Shown here in pieces: positions 46,935 to 58,179 of a stretch of 64,000 bases of DNA. Source of the DNA: Dastarcus helophoroides. Taxonomy: Eukaryota; Arthropoda; Insecta; Coleoptera; Bothrideridae. How positions within the stretch are numbered: position 1 is the first letter of the stretch; the number at the start of each line of letters is the position of its first letter. The stretch is from assembly GCA_028583605.1 (NCBI GenBank), contig CM053325.1, positions 46,570,987-46,634,986 on the forward strand, in the 5' to 3' direction. The position numbers were made by a program, and so were the translations under genes. The notes below the pieces were generated by a model. That model was given only the letters and a program-made list of their open reading frames with translations, ran no database searches and was not told the DNA's origin.

Positions 46935-48095
46935 CACATAATTATTTTCGTAGAAGATATTTATTTGCCCTACTGAATCTATAGTCAAAAGTAATCTGTA
47001 AAATTTAGGGATATTATGTGTAAGGTTGAACCTATTGAAACCTCGAGAGATTTATATATTAACGATTTTGTGGACCAGTTCTGGCGTTTTCGATCTGTGA
47101 AACAATTGTTAACAATCGCTGGTTTTTCAAATTTTTTAATGAAATACTGAAATACCAGTTGCAACTTTCCAGCATCTCCCAACTAGGCAGTTGAATCCTT
47201 AAACTTATTTTGCTTAGTAATGAAATAAATGGCGAAATTTTTGTGAATCCAGTAGAAGGTGATATGCATTTTAATTTTCACGAGGTCGTTGAAATGAGCT
47301 TCAGTCAATTTCCACGTCAGCAGTGTCAGTCCTACATAATATCGCTTCTTTGCACCGACTAAAGCAAATGACACACATTTAACGGGAAGTATCAGATTCA
47401 GGAATTAGCAAGCTCATCTGCACCGATGGCTTTTTATCCATCCACGCGAACCAAATACCCGTCTTCGATCTGGCTTTTTTGTGCAACCCTGTCCCCCGAC
47501 TTTAGTATTGTAATTTATGGGCAGAGCTTCGAGTAGCTCGACTAGCGCCTGAGGTTAGGCTGCTGCAAATTAAAGAGGATTTTTCAACGTACCGATTGAA
47601 TCTACTCCTGAACTTGATTTATATTGTCTTGCGAGCTGAGATATCGATGCTCGGTTCACAGGAATAGATCCCTTAAAGCCACCTTTGCCGGAAATACTTT
47701 ATAGTCGCGTTTCTTTTGTTCTGACAGGTTTTGTCCTACAGGAATGTTCGCAATCCCCTTTTGGCGTAATTATTGACTCAAATATAAAAAAAATTGCAAG
47801 AGGACTTGACATTTCAACAAATCCGATTAAATTATCATTGACTTTTGCATTTTATTTCCATTTTCATTCTTATTTTACGGTAAAATTAACGTTGAAAAAT
47901 GTATTTTTATAAGTTTTCAAATAACTGAACTGATTTTTTTAATTGACAGGTCTGGTCTTAGCAAATATTTATCGAAACATCGTGAAATTTTTAATCTCTG
48001 TTGCTATTTTAATCGTTAATAAAGTTTAATAGTCATGATTTTTTTAAGTTCAAATCACTCGTGAAGTGTCATCCTGTTGCTATGCGGAAATATAT
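46935..48095. other. Spacer with a less AT-rich patch at 47250-47680
   Basis: The minus-strand open stretch 47183-47374 (KKRYYVGLTLLTWKLTEAHF) is more protein-like than its surroundings, and the adjacent sequence at 47400-47480 also reads open in another frame, including TGIWFAWMDKKPS. This may be a decayed retroelement, but I cannot place it in a family. Confidence 0.3.
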
Positions 48096-48104
48096 ATAGA
48101 TGGC

Positions 48105-48610
48105 GATGAATCGCTTTTTTAAATAAGGATAGGTTGCAATTGTCGGGAAAATTCCTTTCGGTAACGAATTTCATAGTTTGAAAATTTTATAGTAGGAAAG
48201 ATTTTCAACAGACCAATGTCTTCCCTGTGCCAAGCTGGAGAGCACAGGAATTTGCTGCCTTTGACTGTCTTGTATACCTCAAGAATGTTGCTTTTGGAGG
48301 GATCAGGACCATCAGTTTTCGCGAGCACCTCTCATAAAAGTACTTGTAGAAAAGTGACAAGTCATCAGCCTATGCTCTAGTGATTCGCGACACCTGGTAA
48401 AATTCTCATTGTTAATTAAGCGAATCGCTCTTTTTAAAATTGAAACCAAAAGAGACACAATGTGCTTTGGGGCTGAATTTCAAACATGAGAATGGAATTC
48501 TAAGTTGAATTTTTTAGAGTAAGCAGTTGTTTATATGTGAAGCTTGGAAGAGAAAGCCCAGTTTTAGAGAGGCGGAGTTCGTAATGGCGGGCACATGGTT
48601 GTTTCAGGAT
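48105..48610 (-). pseudogene. Jockey-clade LINE fragment, C-terminal end of the RT protein
   Basis: On the minus strand across frames: ARHYELRLSKTG and YKQLLTLKNST (about 48500-48590), then LKRAIRLINNENFTRC (about 48400-48440), then SKSNILEVYKTVKGSKFLC and SPAWHREDIGLL (48205-48300), ending FPDNCNLSLFKKAIHRH (about 48105-48155). The RAIRLINN motif and the NLSLFKK end match the C-terminus of Jockey-type ORF2. The last 90 bases align with 13397-13490, so this and the relic at 13390-15400 are the same family. The RT catalytic core is not included; it is a 5'-truncated dead copy. Confidence 0.8.
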
Positions 48611-48689
48611 ATACAGCTCCTAGTATATACAGTTTAGGTCCATAAGTATGATTTTACATTTTGCCGTCCATAAGGATATAAGAATGTAA

Positions 48690-49010
48690 GAAGGAAAACA
48701 GATTTTTTTATCAATTTTTACTTTTTTCTGGAAAGTTTGACCTAATTTTAGATTCCACCTTTTTCAGGAAGTTTTGTAGAACCTTAAATTGAAATTCAAA
48801 ATTCTAAATGAAAATTTCGATAATTTGAGAAAAAGATCGAAATATAATGCAAAGGGACCAGTAATCGTCAATATGTCTTTTTTTAGATATCGATTTTTTA
48901 TGCAAGCTTAGACCAAAGAATTTCCACATCTTATGTTTAAATCTTTAATTTCGAAAACATATTTGAAATTTGTAAGAAAAACAAAATTTTTAGAAAAATT
49001 CGAAATTTTG
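48690..49010. repeat. Degenerate AT-rich quasi-repeat tract
   Basis: AAATTTTGATTTTAAAAG-like words; no coding signal. Confidence 0.45.
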
Positions 49011-49021
49011 ATTTTAAAAGA

Positions 49022-49240
49022 TATACTTCGTCCGGGATTGGACCGTGTCAAAGAACTACTAAAAGTGTTCGAAGTTTCGTCCACCATCGTAAGGGGATTC
49101 TTCAGGAACTAATACAAGGAAATACAAGGAAATGTACAAAAATGAAAAAAGAAAAAAGAAAAAAGGGGCCAAATTCAAAACATCAGAGCACGGTAACTCA
49201 GTATGTCCACCATACCAGAGGCGAAACTCTTCTTCTTCAG
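49022..49240 (-). repeat. Penelope-like terminal sequence with hammerhead-like core
   Basis: Homologous to 22226-22400 in the same orientation. On the minus strand 49109-49066: GTTC, CTGAAGA, a weak hairpin with TCC / GGA pairing (about 49098-49080), GAA, ACTT, C, GAAC. The opening GTTC and closing GAAC form a 4-bp stem I. CTGAAGA and GAA are hammerhead core elements and C is at position 17. Stem II is imperfect and the short stem III palindrome (ACGT in the sibling copy) has a G-to-T change. No ORF adjoins it; a (TA)n run follows on the plus-strand right side. Confidence 0.6.
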
Positions 49241-49244
49241 AAGA

Positions 49245-49245
49245 G

Positions 49246-49301
<56 letters not shown>
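49245..49301 (+). repeat. (TA)n microsatellite, slightly interrupted
   Basis: TA dinucleotides with one phase break near 49268. Confidence 0.9.
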
Positions 49302-49304
<3 letters not shown>

Positions 49305-49539
49305 CGTAAAAACATGTTTACTTAGAAGGTAAATACAGAGTTTTGCTTCTAGTGGACTCCTATGTGAAATTGTCACATTTATATTTAGAATAATATTTCA
49401 TTCTATTCATGTATTCATAGAAAATATAAATCGTAACAGGTACAGTTACGCAGCCTACAATGTTAGTTTTTTTATGTATGTTGCGAGTTCTATGAGAAAA
49501 CATTTTAACTGAACTGCCACAAGGGAACTACCTTAAGGC

Positions 49540-49990
49540 ACAAATGTTTTACTTAGAATTCTAAATTTGAGGAAAAGTTTAAACATTTAGGAAAAGATAA
49601 TAAATTCAGTTTTAAACTGGAAATCTTGAGAAAAAGCCTAATTCCGAGAAATGAATTCTACAATATTTAAGTTGCACAAATTTAAGTTAAGTCTCGTAAT
49701 TTTGACACATTTATAACAAACATGACCTTTCAAACAAAAAAAATTAAAATTTGGAAAATAAATTTGAAAATAATAATCAATTTTCAAAGTTTATAAAAGT
49801 GAAATTTTAGGAAAAAGGTAGAGTTTTCAGAAATTTGAAATTTTAGGAAAACAAACTTAAGTTTCAAGAAATTTGAAATTTATAAGGCAAATTCAAATTT
49901 TTGAATTAAATATTTTAGTTTAAATTTACAAAATTTTCTGAAAAAATCTTCGATTTTGTAAACTACCTAATTCGATTTTTTTATAAATCT
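49540..49990. repeat. Degenerate AT-rich quasi-repeat tract
   Basis: Purine-rich AAATTTTAGGAAAA and TTTGAAATT words up to the edge of the transposase fragment. Confidence 0.45.
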
Positions 49991-49995
49991 TTATT

Positions 49996-50331
49996 TTATT
50001 TTAGCTCCACCTTGTTTTGCGAATTTTCGACCTTGAATTTGAATTGTTCACAATTCCCCAAAATTCTGGTACTTAAATGCGGATCTTGGACCACAGCAGC
50101 CGCTACTAAAACTTGGTTTTCTTCATGCGTCGTTGGTTTTCTACGCTCCTTTTTCTCGTATTTCGTACTACCAGTTCGCTCAAACCTCTCTCTTAATTTA
50201 GCGAATGCCGCTGAATTTGGATGTCTCCGATCGGCAAAGCATTGGGCATAAATTCTTGAGGCAAGAAATGGATTTCTGTCAGCACTGCCCAAGGCGTAAA
50301 GCATATCGACCAATTCTTCTTGAGAAAACAT
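49996..50331 (-). pseudogene. DUF4817 helix-turn-helix N-terminus of a mariner-like transposase
   Basis: A 111-codon open frame from ATG 50331. It begins MFSQEELVDMLYALGSADRN and continues PFLASRIYAQCF, RRHPNSAAFAKLRERFERTG and DPHLSTRILGN. This is the DUF4817 pattern (acidic start, A-R-Y, P-R-x-P, F...L-E-G, then NPH-STR), the DNA-binding half of the transposase family whose catalytic half is seen at 10970-11560 and 36170-36729. After residue 92 the frame runs into unrelated AT-rich sequence, so the catalytic domain is missing. The preserved frame suggests a younger copy than the other two. Confidence 0.8.
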
Positions 50332-50883
50332 TGTCTTTCAGTACTAATACCAAGACCTCGCGACAACAATGAGATAAATTGTCAGTTATTGCCGGACAAA
50401 CGAGACGAAACAAAACCGCGACATCCAGGGCTAACGCGATAATACGAAATTAATTAAAATGTTTACAAAATTCTAAATTTCTTAAAAATTATTGGACGGA
50501 GGTGGCAATACCTGGTACCAAAAAAAAGGTAATTTAATTTCGCATCCGATAAGACAATCCAAGATAGGTGGTTCCATTTTTGAAAAAATTAAGTTATGCA
50601 TGTTTGAACAACTGAAGAATTGAGCCGACGGATGTGAAGAAATTTAGAAAATCTCGCTAACAGCAAAGACGTAAACAAATACTCCATTTCTTCCTGAATC
50701 CAAAACTGTATGCCACACAACTCTGAGTCATTGCGTTTGGAAAATATCGTTAATGGCGTCAAGCTCCGAAATCGTCAAATTTAACCAAAAAAATTAAATT
50801 ACGCGAAAACGGTTCAACTAAGGGCCCATGTCGTCTTAATAAATTCATATTTATTTTAAACAAGGAATCCAAAAATGTAAAAA

Positions 50884-51110
50884 TACATAGGGTGTTCTAT
50901 TTAAAATAAGAAAGTTGTGTTCATTTCCGGTGCAACCGGAAGGCCGCCATATTTGGCAATAATTTGAGGTTGTGGAGAACTTTATTTCGAACAACTTTTA
51001 TTTAAAACATTTTTCGATATTTTGAACGATACGCCTACCAAAGACCGATTCCCGCTTAGTGACTCACCCTGTATATACCATTACTTATGGTTCACCCTGT
51101 ATATATGGGT
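50884..51110. repeat. ACAGGGTG-type repeat ends, nested
   Basis: Starts ACATAGGGTGTTC (about 50888) and closes GACTCACCCTGTATA (about 51068), the inverted AGGGTG/CACCCT ends seen on many insect DNA elements. GCAACCGGAAGGCCGCC is a GC patch inside. Directly after, ACCATTACTTATGGTTCACC followed by CTGTAT (51080-51106) is a truncated end of the foldback family at 61704-63053. This block is 5' of the DUF4817 fragment and might be its terminal repeat. Confidence 0.6.
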
Positions 51111-51114
51111 ATTA

Positions 51115-54100
51115 GATTCGTTTCCACTCACATAAACACTGTTACTCTTTGTTTTAAGTTTTCAGTTTCGTCGGCAGTCTCATGACTGCCTAATTTTTTT
51201 TGCTGGGATGAAATTAGTAATTAATATTTTACTCAAGCAGATTTGTCAAATTTATTCTATTATGAGTTTTGTATTAAATGGTTATTTAAATAACCTTACG
51301 ATTTGCCAAATATTATAGATTTAAGTTATGGTTAACTTAAGCTTCAAATGAATGATATTTAGCTGCAAGCAAAGTTTTTTTTGTTTTATTCCGCAATGAC
51401 TCCAAAATGATGACACAAAACATTTTACGAAAGAAACGGTCTTTCATATGTTATATTTTACTATTTTTAAGGATAATGGTTTATCAGGAAAATAATCATT
51501 AAAATTGTTCCAGTTAGTATTTATCAAAGAACTTTATATATTTTTCAGAAATTAAGAAATAATTCAAAACATAGTAACTATAGCAGCTAATGAAATTTTC
51601 CCATTATCTTATTTGGAATTGTTTAATGAAATTTTTAAGTTTAAAAAATTAATCCCGAATTACCGTGTATGCAAATCAACAGTTAGTACAACTGAAATTA
51701 CTTTCAGGGGTGGATTAGGGAATTTATATTTTACCCTACAAGCGTTCCATTATCACTTTTCACGTTGAAAGAACTTTTTGTAAATGGCGTGATCGTCGTC
51801 GCTGCGTGTCGAACGCTGTATAAAATTGAAACGAAAGATAAGCAGGAAAAAATTACCGAAAATTGTTTCGAAGGACCGTTTAATTTGTTTTGACATGGCC
51901 GCAAGCAAAACAAATCATTTTACAAATTAGATTCCTGTTTGCTTTCGGTTTGTTCGTTCAAGTTAATATTAAAGCGACTGGGCAAAAAAGGGTTGAGTTT
52001 TTTTACCGGATTTGTCTGTCATAATATTTGAGACCCTAGCATTTGTTTATAAATGGCAGGCTTCAATTTTTTATGCCATCGACCTAAAAATGTTTCGAAA
52101 TAGTGCCAAGTTTTTGTTGGTCGGTTGAAAATGATGTATCATTTCGTCCTGGCAAATTCAAATTTAGATTATTAAATTATTATTATTTCATAATATTATT
52201 CGCAATCCTATTACGGTTTTTAATTAAATGTTTATGTTGTAGATCTATTAAAGTGGTGTGATTTCGTGGCAGCATGATGGTTTATGAAGGGTTGCGGGCA
52301 GGTCATTTGCTCTAATTCTTTTCTGATGGATTATTATTTTTTTTAATTTGATGGAGGCTGGTTGAATTGTGTATATAAAAACAACGTTGTCACATCTAAT
52401 TAACTGCAATAAAGTACAATAAAACATACCTTTTTGATATTTATTCGTTAATTACCACTATCACATGCTCTAAATTTTGAGCTTCCATGTGTCTAATATG
52501 TTTTATATGTTATACTTCATCTCTGTTGGGCTGAAACCTGAATAGTACCTTTTGTGAAATATTATAAAATCTCCGATTTCTCATTAGACTCAATGTGAAA
52601 CGCCTGAAATTTCAAATGCAGCTTTTCAAACAATTACCTGGATCATCATCTTGCTATAATCTACCAATAGGTCAAATTCTTTAACTTCCGAGCCATAATT
52701 CTAAAAACGACAGTCCTACCTTAAAATAAATTATTGTTAAATTCTTACAAAGTAATGTTTTATGGTATTTCATAATTTGACACATAAGCTGCTGTGGGTA
52801 TTAAAAATCTGGGTATATTTTAGTCTTTTTCATAAGTCTTCGTAATAAAAACATGTTACAGTAAATTATCCGGGGCACAAAATTAGGGACCAAATTTATG
52901 TCTGCCGGAAGGTCTGTGACCGTCACTGGAAAATTTTATATTAGAACGACTCTCGAAGGATGCGACCTTGAGTGTGAAAATTCACCTCTGGCATGTCGAG
53001 ATTAAACAAAAGGCGGTGCGTGGACAACTCTTAATAAATAATATCGTCTCCCAGGGGAAAATCCTGCAAGCTTAATGGGAAAATCTACGTAAACTTTAAT
53101 GGAGACTGATGCCGCGATTTAGAAGGGAATTGAACTTTGACTAATGGAGTGAACTTTCATTAAATTTTTGATGACGGGTTCAGAAACCAAACGTGTGAAT
53201 TATATGTCGTTAATACTTCGCTGTGATTGATCTAAAGGATTTGACCTATTTCGTTCTAGGGCGAGTATCCGTTTCTAATAAAATAGTTTTGTAAATGAAT
53301 TTGATTAGAATCGATTTTTTGAAGCAATTTTGATATATGTGTAACTAATGTTTTAAAATTCTAATAATAAAATAGAAATTTAGAAAAAATAAAAATTTAC
53401 AGTCTACCTCTGTTGATTTTTTAAAATTCTTCTTCTAAAATTCCCACTTTAACATCAGAATGTACAGATTAAATTTGAGAGGTAGTAAATGAGAAATGTT
53501 GAAGTAAAATTCAAAATTATTAGACTAAATTCGAATTTTTGAGGTTAAAATTGATTCAAAAAAATGACAACGTTCCATGCTTAAAAACCCTGAAAATAGC
53601 AAATATTGAAAATTGGAGACATTGAACCTCTATTTAACTTCGAAAGAAAAAAAAATATATTAAAAATGTACATCTTTAAAATATAATCCTAAATAATATA
53701 GTTTTTTTACCTTAGAATAATATATGGTTTCTTTTATTCAATGTAACATAATTCGAAGGTTAAGGAAACCAAAAGCGAAATATTTACAGCGTAGATAAGT
53801 TGAGAAATGTAAAACAATTTTCTTCTCCTGATTTATTAATTTACAAACGTATCTGCTGATATATTGTCAGAATGACGTACAGTAAAAGTTTCTCGGCGAA
53901 AAAGAAGTATTATTTACATTCAAGTTTGACTCCACGCTGCGAAATAAAAACAAAAAATAATCAAAGTTTACCTAGCAAAACACGACAGACATTAAACATT
54001 TAACATTGTGGGAGAAGGCAGTCTGAACATTATCAGTGCCTCTCTTTCAAGAATCATCTATTATAATTGGAACATTCCAAGTATTTCGTTCGCAAGCTCT

Positions 54101-54535
54101 ATAAGCCATAAGGGGGCAATGAGTAGGAAATGGCACATTTTAAACAGACAATTAACCCTACGCTGAGCCGTAAAACCGTTTTGCCAAAATAATTGTCAGA
54201 TATATAAATTTGAAAGAAATTCTCATTAAATTTTTATCTCCTGACATCACTAATGGTATATAATCATATGGAGCTACACAAATACAGAATTTAAAGACAA
54301 AATCTGGAATACCTAATAAAGTTTAAATTGTGTCGCTGTTTTGGGGAAGGGGAAGAGGGGATTACAGCATTGATCTCACACTATACCTTGATAATATTGT
54401 TTAGTGGAAATCCTCATTATTTGACCATTACTAATAATCACTTTTGTGAGTGACATCTCCTGCTGGGTTGTATTTTTGGAACAATGTAGCAGTTTTTTTT
54501 TAGTGCAGCGGGCTAATACTTGGTTATCTTCAAAA
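51115..54535. other. Long spacer without recognised gene
   Basis: No coding signal that I can support. Patches 51760-51960 and 52900-53240 are less AT-rich and less repetitive, and could be conserved non-coding DNA. 53330-53720 returns to AT-rich quasi-repeat style. Confidence 0.35.
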
Positions 54536-54541
54536 ATTAAT

Positions 54542-54742
54542 ATACAAATATTGTCGCCTAAAACTAAGAAAGATTAAAAAACACAACAAAGCTTGCTCTA
54601 ACACGTTTCGCCAGCCAAGCTATCATCTTTAGAGAGATGTAGTATTTCTCTGAAGATGATAGCTTGGCTATTGAAACGCGTTAGAGGAACCTTTGTTGTG
54701 TTTTTTAATCTTTCTTGGTTTCAGGGGACAAGATTTGTATTT
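54542..54742. repeat. Near-perfect inverted repeat, Penelope-like terminal sequence on both arms
   Basis: Arms of about 98 and 96 bases around a tiny loop near 54640. Shared in inverted order are ATACAAAT-TTGTC, AAGAAAGATTAAAAAACACA followed by ACAAAG, CTCTAAC-CG, and AGCCAAGCTATCATCTT. Each arm contains AAGATGATAGCTTGGCT followed by GAAACG, the style of Penelope-like terminal ribozymes. Head-to-head terminal sequences are typical of the complex inverted or tandem structures left by Penelope-like insertion. Confidence 0.8.
54645..54687 (+). ncRNA. Hammerhead-ribozyme-like motif in the right arm
   Basis: Stem I TTTCT (54645-54649) can pair with AGAGG (54683-54687), with two wobbles. CTGAAGA (54650-54656) is followed by a hairpin ATAGC / GCTAT (54659-54663, 54667-54671) with a G-U pair and one extra U. 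Then come GAA (54673-54675), a self-complementary ACGCGT (54676-54681) and T at position 17. The left arm carries the mirror copy with CTAAAGA, one core base changed. The order fits a hammerhead with a dimer-type stem III; the extra U weakens the case. Confidence 0.5.
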
Positions 54743-54744
54743 CA

Positions 54745-55400
54745 ACGTAGCAATTGTCGTTGCGACTCCTTTTAACACAGAAAATAGTATTTTTTTAATT
54801 TCGTTAACATCGAATTTTAGTCGCTTTTTTTTGAGAAAATATAAAACCAAAATATTGCTGAGGATGAACTAGATCGCCACAAACATTCTAGAGTCTATCA
54901 AATTATGTTGAAGAAGGATCATATGTGGGACAAACAAAAACATCAATAATAACTTATTCAATAGAGTTATTCAAAAACATTGAGCAATTTCCTGAATATT
55001 AAAGCTAATTTAATAGTGCGTAAACAACATCAGAGTCACATGAAAAATTTAGTAGAAAGACATATAATATATTTAATTGAAAAAAAAAACTTAATGGACC
55101 CTTAGTGGGCAGAAATATTGTTGGTTTTAATAGCTATTAAAATAAACGATTTTTGAACGGTATTATGATAGGTAACTAACGTATTATAATTGTAACTAAC
55201 GTATTATATTCTACTACTTGTAAGTTATTATGAAGCCGCTATAACATTATCAGGTTAATAATAAAAATTAATTATAATAATTATTATTAAGCTTATAACA
55301 TTTAGTAGCTTAATAATTGGTAGAGACCGGATTTTAGGCACAATCAATAAAGGGGAAAAGGTGAATTAAATGTTAAATTAGGAAAAAACGAATAGCTAAA
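54745..55400. other. AT-rich spacer
   Basis: A small duplication GTAACTAACGTATTATA is present at 55170-55208. No other feature. Confidence 0.4.
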
Positions 55401-57760
55401 AAAGGCATCAAAAAGGCAAAATACCCCAAAAAAAGGCACTAAAAGATCAAATCCACAATTACCAAGAAAATGCAGTGCCGTAGTCAGGAATCTTGCAAAA
55501 GAAGTTTAAAATTTATACCAAAAATTACTCGAAAAAAAAACAGTGTTGAAAGTGCAGATTTTAAATTGTGAGAAAACGCCGAAATTTCGAATTAACTCAA
55601 AGTTTATAAAAAATTTTGAAAAGTCGAAATCTCAAAAACACATAGAAGACCAAAAGTCCCAACAACAACAAAATTGAGTATTTAAGCGAACTACTAGTGA
55701 AAATTAAAATCGAATTTTTGAGAAGAAAAGTTGAATATTGATATTAAAATACAAAATTTCCTGAACTTCCGGGTTGACAATCGAAATTTGTTAGAAAAAG
55801 TGAAAATAAGAGTTATGAAAGAAAAGTCGTTATTAAAAAAAAAAACCGAAAAATTTATAACAGTTTAAACTAAAAGTTTCGCAACTAAGTTAAAATTTCG
55901 GGGTTAGGATTGAAATTTTAAAATTGAGTAATAATTTAATAATTAATTTAATAATTTTAAGAAAAGAGTTAATTATTGAATTTGATGTTTTGAGAAAAAA
56001 GAAAATTCGACAAAAAACAATAATAAAAAATACCTCGTAATCTCAATAAAAAAGACGATATTGTGGATTGAAATTTGAAAATAAATAAACATGTCTAGAA
56101 TACACCTAAAATTTGAAGTTTTAAATTAAATTTTTAACAAAACAATTAAGACGGTTCAAAGGAATTTGTAATTTCAAAATTTTTTTTGATTATTAGATAA
56201 ATTTTTAGATTTCAGGTCAAAATAAAAAAACATCACTTTTCGGGCATAGAATCTAATATTTCGAGAAAAAAAGTCAAAATTTTAAGATTAAAGTAAAATT
56301 TTCGACCTTAGAAGGCCAACATTTCAAGTTTAGTTTCAGAATGCTGTGAAAAGAGCCTTAGCAATTAAGGCGTCAAAATTAGAAAGTGTTCACTCGAAAT
56401 GTTAAAAAGAAAGTTAATATTAGGTTATACTTAGGATATTTAGAAGCAGCATATATACTTCCAAGTTAAGAAATTCTTAAAATTTCGAATTTATTCTCAA
56501 AAGTTCACCCCAAATCTTTTCATTTTTAATTTAAAATCAAATATTTGACCTTTTTCTAAAATTTGTGTTTTTAAATTTGTGATTTCGTGTGAAAAAGTCA
56601 AAATTTTGAGAATAAATGTCGAAAATTCAAAATAAAGCCAATATTACAAAGTTAAGCTTGAATTTTTTACATTTTTTAAAAATAGTTTCAACTTTTCTTG
56701 AAATTGCTTTTTATGCAAAATTTTAATCTTATGTTTCAAATTTTATAAAACACGTTAAATTTTGCAGTCTAAAAATTTAAAGCTTAAACTTCAAATTTAA
56801 AAAAAAAGTTTACATTTTAGGAAGAAATCAAAATTTATATAAACGATCTTTTGAGATTCAACACGAAGTTTCGAGAAAAACTTGAAATTTGTAATAGTTA
56901 TTTAAAATCAAAGTTTACATGCGGTATTTAAATAAAAGATTAAATATTTCATTCTTTACCAAAAATTCAAAATCTGTTTTAAAGCCATAATTTTTAATAA
57001 TTTTTTTAGGAATTTTTCAACAAATTTTGTCTAAAATTTAGAAATTTACACCAAATCTGAGTATTTTTAAACTTCGGGACTCAAGATTCAGATTTTTTTT
57101 AAAAGCATCTTAACTCAATGTTGAGTAGACTTGTTTTGATATTTCGATTTTGATTCCGGAAATTCGACTTTTTTTAAAATTTCGACTTTAAATCAGAAAG
57201 TTTGAAAAAAACTTTGACGTTTCAAATTCAGCTCTGAAATTTGGAGCAAAGATACCCAATTTCAGCTTTATTTATAATATTTTTACAAATATTTATAAAT
57301 ATTTTGCCAAAATTAAAAAAAAAACCGGTTTTAATAACTTCGGTTTTTTCCTTCAAAATTCTTACATTGACCAGTGGCTCAAAATTCAGACTTTTTCAAA
57401 TTATCTTGACTTTTCTCTCTCAAGATTGAGACTTTGAAACTTTTTTTTTTTAACTTTTTCACTGGGGATTTTGAGAAGACGGTAAAAGTTTTGAGGAACG
57501 TCAAAATTTATTCTCTAAATTTTGCTCCAAATTTCAAAATTTTTAGAAAATATTGAGTTTTGATGGTTGCTAATTGGTTCGAACTCTTTGAAATTTGGTC
57601 ATCTTTTTCTAAAATTTCTAATTTCAACTTGCCTTGCAGTTTTTATAGTTGATCTTTTTTTTTAAATTTTGCCATCAAACTTTTTTTTCCAGAAATAATG
57701 GCTTCTTTTTTCTCGAGATTTAGACAATAATTCTAAATGTCAACTTATTTTTATAATTTT
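55400..57760. repeat. Long AT-rich quasi-repeat tract
   Basis: About 2.4 kb of AAATTTTGAGAAAAAAGTC-like words, purine-rich on plus to about 57000 and then T-rich. The polarity switch near 57000 suggests two tracts in opposite orientation. No coding signal. Confidence 0.6.
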
Positions 57761-57781
57761 GAGTTAAAAAGCTGAATATCG

Positions 57782-58178
57782 AGGTTGCATTCTACTTGCA
57801 TACGACATTGTTGGCGATGGCCATAGTTTCTCTATGGACCAATAGGTGGTAGTACTAAGAATCACACGCTTGACGTCCGTGAATTCTTTAGTACTTACTT
57901 GTCGGAACATTTGTTAGCATTCGAGTTGGATATACCAAACTGACGAGATCTAACAAGATCGAAACCGGTCTTTGGTTTCCAAACTTCAAATCTAATACAT
58001 CTTCAAACCTATTGGTCTGTGCATTAGAATCCTTGTCTTCTGGGAAATTTTTCTTAGAGAGCAACCGCTTCGCTAGGTGGTAGTGTTTCAACTGTTGGTA
58101 GTTCAACTACCTCTGATTCACTATACACGCCTGGGGGGCTGCATGAATTTGTAGTCTAGGTTGCATTCTACTTGCATA
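57782..58178 (+). mobile_element. Retrozyme-like unit: 376-bp repeat-flanked block with a hammerhead ribozyme
   Basis: A 21-bp exact direct repeat (AGGTTGCATTCTACTTGCAT plus A) begins at 57782 and at 58158, an offset of 376 bases. The block is clearly less AT-rich than the tract before it. It contains a consensus hammerhead (57934-57976) and other strong hairpins: CCATAG / CTATGG (about 57820-57837), TAGTACTAAGAAT against ATTCTTTAGTACT (about 57849-57896) and GGTAGT / ACTACC (about 58097-58111). An 11-base direct repeat TAGGTGGTAGT is at about 57842 and 58074. The longest open frame (72 codons, minus) has no domain. The pattern fits a small non-coding element propagated through circular RNA, or one unit of a ribozyme-bearing tandem repeat. 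Confidence 0.6.
57934..57976 (+). ncRNA. Hammerhead ribozyme, complete consensus core
   Basis: Parts in order: stem I 5' strand ACCAAA (57934-57939); core CTGACGA (57940-57946); stem II GATC / GATC (57947-57950, 57957-57960) closed by TAACAA; core GAA (57961-57963); stem III ACCGGT (57964-57969), which is self-complementary; C at position 17 (57970), the expected cleavage site; stem I 3' strand TTTGGT (57971-57976), pairing perfectly with ACCAAA. All core positions match the consensus CUGANGA...GAA...NUH. Stem III has no loop, so as a monomer it would be poor; two copies could share a 6-bp stem III, as in known dimeric hammerheads of newt satellite RNA and Penelope-like elements. Confidence 0.85.
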
Positions 58179-58179
58179 T

